Below are positions 14,137 to 14,738 of a stretch of DNA of 14,738 bases, in pieces. Below the pieces are notes generated by a model. It made no database searches and was not told the DNA's origin. It saw only the letters and a list, made by a program, of their open reading frames with translations. The stretch's first letter is position 1, and each line of letters begins with the position of its first letter. Source of the DNA: PVC group bacterium (GTDB taxonomy: Bacteria; Verrucomicrobiota; Kiritimatiellia; CAIKKV01; PXCX01); assembly GCA_003567575.1 (NCBI GenBank), contig PWZG01000514.1:1-14738 (forward strand), in the 5' to 3' direction. Both the position numbers and the translations under genes were made by a program.

Positions 14137-14166
14137 ATGTTACACGTGCCGGCGTGCCGGTGTCAA
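14137..14166 (-). promoter_or_regulatory. Candidate promoter of the sulfatase gene
   Basis: On the minus strand a perfect TTGACA (14161-14166) is 18 bp from TAACAT (14137-14142, 4 of 6 consensus bases). The spacer holds the 8-bp unit CCGGCACG twice in tandem, a possible regulator site. Confidence 0.55.
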
Positions 14167-14249
14167 GCCACGGCCGACCCGGGCGCGCATAGCACTTTCG
14201 TCAGTATTTCAGTGTCACGGCGCTTGATCCCTGCGCGATGTTGAGCATA

Positions 14250-14392
14250 ATGACGAATGACGAAATATACCTGGAACTGTTCCGGGAATATGCGCAAAAA
14301 GCCGGCGTCTTATCACGGAAGGGTTTCTCGTCGCCGCTTTCCTGCGTGATACGGCGCATACGACCTGCCGCGACGATGCCGAAGGTTATTAA
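14250..14392 (+). pseudogene. Possible short gene broken by a frameshift (unrecognised)
   Basis: A plus-strand frame starts at ATG 14250 with MTNDEIYLELFREYAQK. After the A5 run at 14296-14300, protein-like sequence continues in another frame as RRLITEGFLVAAFLRDTA and ends at TAA 14390-14392, one base before the foldback element. One extra A in the run would join both parts into 47 codons. No family is recognised, there is no strong ribosome binding site, and chance is a serious alternative. Confidence 0.2.
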
Positions 14393-14393
14393 G

Positions 14394-14508
14394 CGTCTCA
14401 TATTTGTCGCACCCTGCGCTCGTCCGGCCGAGGACGGCCGGCTCCATAGTTTGGAGACGGCGGTCCCCGCCGTGATCAGAGCGCCATATCGCGACAATAT
14501 CCGAGACG
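14394..14508. repeat. Foldback element with three abutting hairpins (MITE/REP-like candidate)
   Basis: The outer arms pair in three steps: CGTCTC (14394-14399) with GAGACG (14503-14508), TTGTCGC (14404-14410) with GCGACAA (14491-14497), and GCGCTC (14416-14421) with GAGCGC (14479-14484). Between them three hairpins touch each other without spacers: 14424-14441 (7-bp stem, AGGA loop), 14442-14456 (5-bp stem, 5-nt loop) and 14457-14473 (7-bp stem, 3-nt loop). The whole folds as a cloverleaf on a long interrupted stem. No target-site duplication is evident. It lies between the sulfatase leader and the end of the right-edge gene and does not encode a convincing protein. Confidence 0.65.
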
Positions 14509-14562
14509 ATGAGCAAGGGGATGTGAGGCATGACAAGCCGTCCACGCGTTGAGTACGCGCGG

Positions 14563-14738
14563 CTACGAGGCGACATCTACGGAATCGGCTTGTGTCCCTC
14601 CGGATCGATCCCGCAATGCGGAGATTGCGCGCTCTATCCCGTCGTTGTCCATCGCATGCACTTCAATGCGTGCGCCGATGCCTTGCGGCAGGGTAACGGT
14701 CAGTTTGCCGCCAAGATGTTCGCGGAAGCTTTCCAGGC
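14563..14738 (-). CDS. C-terminal fragment, 3-dehydroquinate synthase-like cyclase (cut by window edge)
   Basis: The last 57 codons of a minus-strand gene are present, ending in TAG at 14563-14565. The segment LESFREHLGGKLTVTLPQGI (first 20 residues), followed by GARIEVHAMD and a final helix (GIERAISALRDR), resembles the C-terminal domain of sugar-phosphate cyclases of the 3-dehydroquinate synthase family, which make 3-dehydroquinate for the shikimate pathway or related cyclitols. The NAD and metal sites lie outside the window, so the exact member cannot be named. It is the only gene here that ends in TAG. The match is from memory of the family's C-terminus and is moderate. Confidence 0.5.
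   Translation of the reverse strand, partial: LESFREHLGGKLTVTLPQGIGARIEVHAMDNDGIERAISALRDRSGGTQADSVDVAS

Noticed and set aside
14416..14484. tRNA gene, because the stretch folds as a 69-nt cloverleaf
   Set aside because: On neither strand is there a TTCGA-type T loop, a 7-nt anticodon loop or a 7-bp acceptor stem; the central loop has 5 nt. A foldback repeat explains it better.
14201..14545. Minus-strand open frame of 114 codons at the right edge
   Set aside because: Most of it is made of the foldback element read as protein, and no conserved motif or ribosome binding site is present.
14238..14552. Plus-strand open frame of 104 codons starting at ATG 14238
   Set aside because: The second half is the foldback element; only the first 20 or so residues look protein-like, and these are listed as a possible broken short gene.

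Overview
The window looks like chromosomal sequence from a bacterium of moderately high GC, probably a member of the PVC group (Kiritimatiellota or Lentisphaerota). That placement is an inference. It rests on a protein-arginine kinase (McsB) with ClpC, a type I sulfatase beside a Gfo/Idh/MocA dehydrogenase, an MFS carrier and a zinc alcohol dehydrogenase, and frequent GTG/TTG starts. No 16S rRNA, tRNA, CRISPR array or transposase gene was seen.

Left part, 1-5800, minus strand: a tight gene string reads clpC - ffh - rpsP - khpA - trmD - rplS - rnhB (cut at the left edge). Gaps are from -4 to about 45 nt. A near-consensus sigma-70 promoter (TTGACG, 17 bp, TATAAT) lies at 5766-5794 and no internal terminator was found. 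Proteolysis, SRP targeting, 30S/50S assembly and tRNA m1G37 methylation may therefore share one transcript. clpC carries an in-frame amber codon at codon 201 that separates its N-terminal domain from both AAA+ modules. rimM, often found between the S16 and trmD genes, is absent.

Middle, 5800-8700, minus strand: ilvE - mcsA - mcsB form a coupled operon behind a second near-consensus promoter (TTGACG, 17 bp, TATAAA, at 8644-8672). With clpC just downstream this is the Firmicutes mcsA-mcsB-clpC order, but without the repressor gene ctsR and with a branched-chain aminotransferase gene at the head. McsB would mark proteins with phospho-arginine and ClpC (with ClpP, not in the window) would unfold them. 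The roughly 300 bp between mcsB and the clpC promoter hold inverted and direct repeats but no convincing gene.

Right part, 8700-12452, plus strand: a Gfo/Idh/MocA dehydrogenase, an MFS carrier and a zinc-dependent dehydrogenase form a probable sugar or polyol uptake and oxidation operon. It meets a sulfatase on the minus strand (12449-13984) with a 4-nt stop-codon overlap. The sulfatase has no signal peptide, so import of a sulfated substrate followed by cytosolic desulfation and oxidation is a reasonable hypothesis.

Right edge, 13985-14738: a sulfatase promoter and leader, a frame-broken short reading frame, and a 115-bp foldback element (14394-14508) whose arms enclose three abutting hairpins. 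The edge holds the last 57 codons of a minus-strand gene that resembles the C-terminus of 3-dehydroquinate synthase-like cyclases.
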